Assembly (NCBI RefSeq): GCF_014647975.1
Contig: NZ_BMQF01000019.1
Coordinates: forward strand, 1 to 64,000
Origin: Streptomyces fumigatiscleroticus
GTDB taxonomy: Bacteria; Actinomycetota; Actinomycetes; Streptomycetales; Streptomycetaceae
Reading direction: 5' to 3'
Length of the DNA: 64,000 bases
Shown: piece after piece, positions 62,739 to 64,000 of the stretch
Layout of the letters: each line of letters starts with the position of its first letter
How positions within the stretch are numbered: position 1 is the stretch's first letter
Translations under genes and position numbers: made by a program
Notes under the pieces: generated by a model
What the model saw: only the letters and a program-made list of their open reading frames with translations
The model's database searches: none
Told to the model about the DNA's origin: nothing

Positions 62739-64000
62739 GTGTCCACGAACGAGGCGGGTGCGCCCGCCCAGCCGCCGTCCCCGCTCCGGGGTGGCCTGCG
62801 GGGCTTCGCCGACCGGTGGCCGTTCCGCCGCAAGCTCAACGTCCTGGTCGGAGTGCCGCTGGCCGTGGTCGCCGTGATGCTCGGCTATCTGATCATCGAC
62901 CAGGTGGACCAGGCCCGCGACGCGGCGTCGGCGGCCCGGCTGGTGCGGGACAGCGCCCAGGTCGCCGAGCTGGTCGACCGGGTGGCCACCGAGCACCAGC
63001 AGGCCATCCTGCTCTCCGTGCGCTACGAGGCCACCACCTCCGGCAGGCCCTCGCCGGCCGCCTACCGAAAGGCGCAGGCCGCGGTGGACGACCAGGTGGC
63101 GACGGTGCGCGAGACCTTCGGCGACCGGCTGCCCGCCACCGAGGCGCAGGCCCTGAAGGAGATCAGCGGCCTCACCAGCCTGCGCGACACGATCGAGCAG
63201 GGCTATCTGCCGGCCGACAACATCGACCCCGCCTACACCAACGCCGCCCAGGGGCTGATCGACGGCCTCGGGCTGGACCGCAACGCCGCCCTGGCCGCCA
63301 CCTTCACCGGCAATCTGCTGGACTCCCTGCTGCGCGCCGACGCCGCCCACAGCGCCTTCGAGACCGGCGTGTTCTCCGCACGGACCGGTGACTCCAACGC
63401 GCTGATCGAGTTCATCGGCGCGGTCGGCAACCAGGAGCTGTACGCCCACCAGGCCGAGCGCTTCGCCCGGTTCGCCACCGAGAAGCAGGCGGAGGAGCTG
63501 GCCGACGTCGAGCACAACGCCGCCCAGGCGACCGTCGCCCAGCACTACGCCGAGCTCCAGATCGACCCCAGCGGACTCCAGGCCCGCACCCCCGCGCAGG
63601 TGCGCCGGGTGTTCACCGAGGCCCTCGCCTCCTACCCCGACTACCAGAAGCAGGCCCAGACCCGGCTGAGGATCACCTCGTCACTGATCGACCAGATCGC
63701 CGACCGGGCCGACGACGCCTCCGCCGAGGCCTGGTGGCGGGCCGGCTGGCTGCTGGGCTCCGCCCTGCTCGGCTTCGTGGTCTGGCTGGCCTTCTCGGTG
63801 CTGGTCCGCCGCTCGGTGGTCCGGCCGGTGCACGCGCTCACCGGTGCCGCCCGCGAGGTCGCCGACGTGGCCGGGCGCGAGCTGGCGCGCGTGGCCGACG
63901 ACGACGCCGAGGACGACGGACCGCCGCGGCTGCGCGAGATGCCGGTCACCGCGCAGGACGAGATCGGCGACCTGGCCGAGGCCTTCAACCGCGTGCAGGC
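62739..64000 (+). CDS. NIT-domain sensor histidine kinase (3' end outside window)
   Basis: First 420 residues of a large membrane sensor. N-terminal cytoplasmic segment, TM1 (LNVLVGVPLAVVAVMLGYLIID), extracytoplasmic nitrate/nitrite-sensing-type helical domain (about residues 60-335), TM2 (GWLLGSALLGFVVWLAFSVLV), then the start of a HAMP domain (RPVHALTGAAREVADV...VTAQDEIGDLAEAFNRV). The kinase core lies beyond the window. GTG 62739 follows AAGGAGG. It is the second NIT-type sensor in this 10 kb. Confidence 0.88.
   Translation, partial: MSTNEAGAPAQPPSPLRGGLRGFADRWPFRRKLNVLVGVPLAVVAVMLGYLIIDQVDQARDAASAARLVRDSAQVAELVDRVATEHQQAILLSVRYEATTSGRPSPAAYRKAQAAVDDQVATVRETFGDRLPATEAQALKEISGLTSLRDTIEQGYLPADNIDPAYTNAAQGLIDGLGLDRNAALAATFTGNLLDSLLRADAAHSAFETGVFSARTGDSNALIEFIGAVGNQELYAHQAERFARFATEKQAEELADVEHNAAQATVAQHYAELQIDPSGLQARTPAQVRRVFTEALASYPDYQKQAQTRLRITSSLIDQIADRADDASAEAWWRAGWLLGSALLGFVVWLAFSVLVRRSVVRPVHALTGAAREVADVAGRELARVADDDAEDDGPPRLREMPVTAQDEIGDLAEAFNRVQ

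Overview
The window is high-GC (by eye above 70%) actinobacterial chromosome, almost certainly Streptomyces. Markers include a two-domain geosmin synthase, a CprB-type gamma-butyrolactone-receptor homologue, a conservon (NIT kinase, roadblock, DUF742, GTPase), an SSI-type protease inhibitor, an AA10 oxygenase, DUF6230/DUF6114 and SAV2148-type HEPN proteins, frequent GTG/TTG starts and third-position GC bias. No rRNA, tRNA or CRISPR array was seen.

Layout. 1-4.8 kb: end of a sulfate-assimilation operon (cysN), an aliphatic-sulfonate ABC transporter (ssuABC-like) and a CbiX-type chelatase. 4.9-15.1 kb: DUF1697 protein, MMPL exporter, Tat-exported beta-propeller-like protein, macrolide-type glycosyltransferase, a sugar ABC importer without its own ATPase, and an APH-type kinase. 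15.15-24.4 kb: a DnaQ-like 3'-5' exonuclease gene split by an 8,529-bp integrative element. 24.5-38.4 kb: HEPN protein and the TreX(GlgX)-TreY-TreZ trehalose genes, with LysR, lipoamide dehydrogenase, M14 peptidase, SSI and FHA genes between treY and treZ. 38.5-46.7 kb: APH-like pseudokinase, M24 peptidase, PDZ protein, LysR, GATase-like protein, multicopper oxidase and an unrecognised protein. 46.7-54.6 kb: geosmin synthase, ARMT1-like phosphatase, cprB-like TetR regulator, LPMO, secreted protein, DUF6230/DUF6114. 54.8-64 kb: orphan sugar-binding lipoprotein, conservon cvnABCD, an unusual HAL-like lyase paired with a betaine-type binding protein, and a second NIT-domain kinase cut by the window edge.

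Main discovery. The element (15571-24099) carries 12-bp perfect terminal inverted repeats and lies between two copies of AACGCG. It encodes three overlapping tyrosine recombinases plus a small HTH/coiled-coil protein (Tn554-like plan), a full arginyl-tRNA synthetase, and an intact exonuclease of the same family and length as the gene it interrupts. The host gene's N-terminal fragment runs into element DNA and stops in a TGATG overlap with the start codon of the element's intact copy. Host promoter and ribosome flow would therefore feed the replacement, so the element appears to repair the function it destroys.

Other signals: a HAL-family lyase whose A-S-G cofactor triad is replaced, encoded with a betaine-type binding protein (betaine or ergothioneine catabolism is a hypothesis); seven copies of the palindrome CACGCGCGCGTG confined to about 10 kb around the trehalose genes; and operator-like palindromes upstream of the geosmin synthase, cprB, glycosyltransferase and DUF6230 genes.
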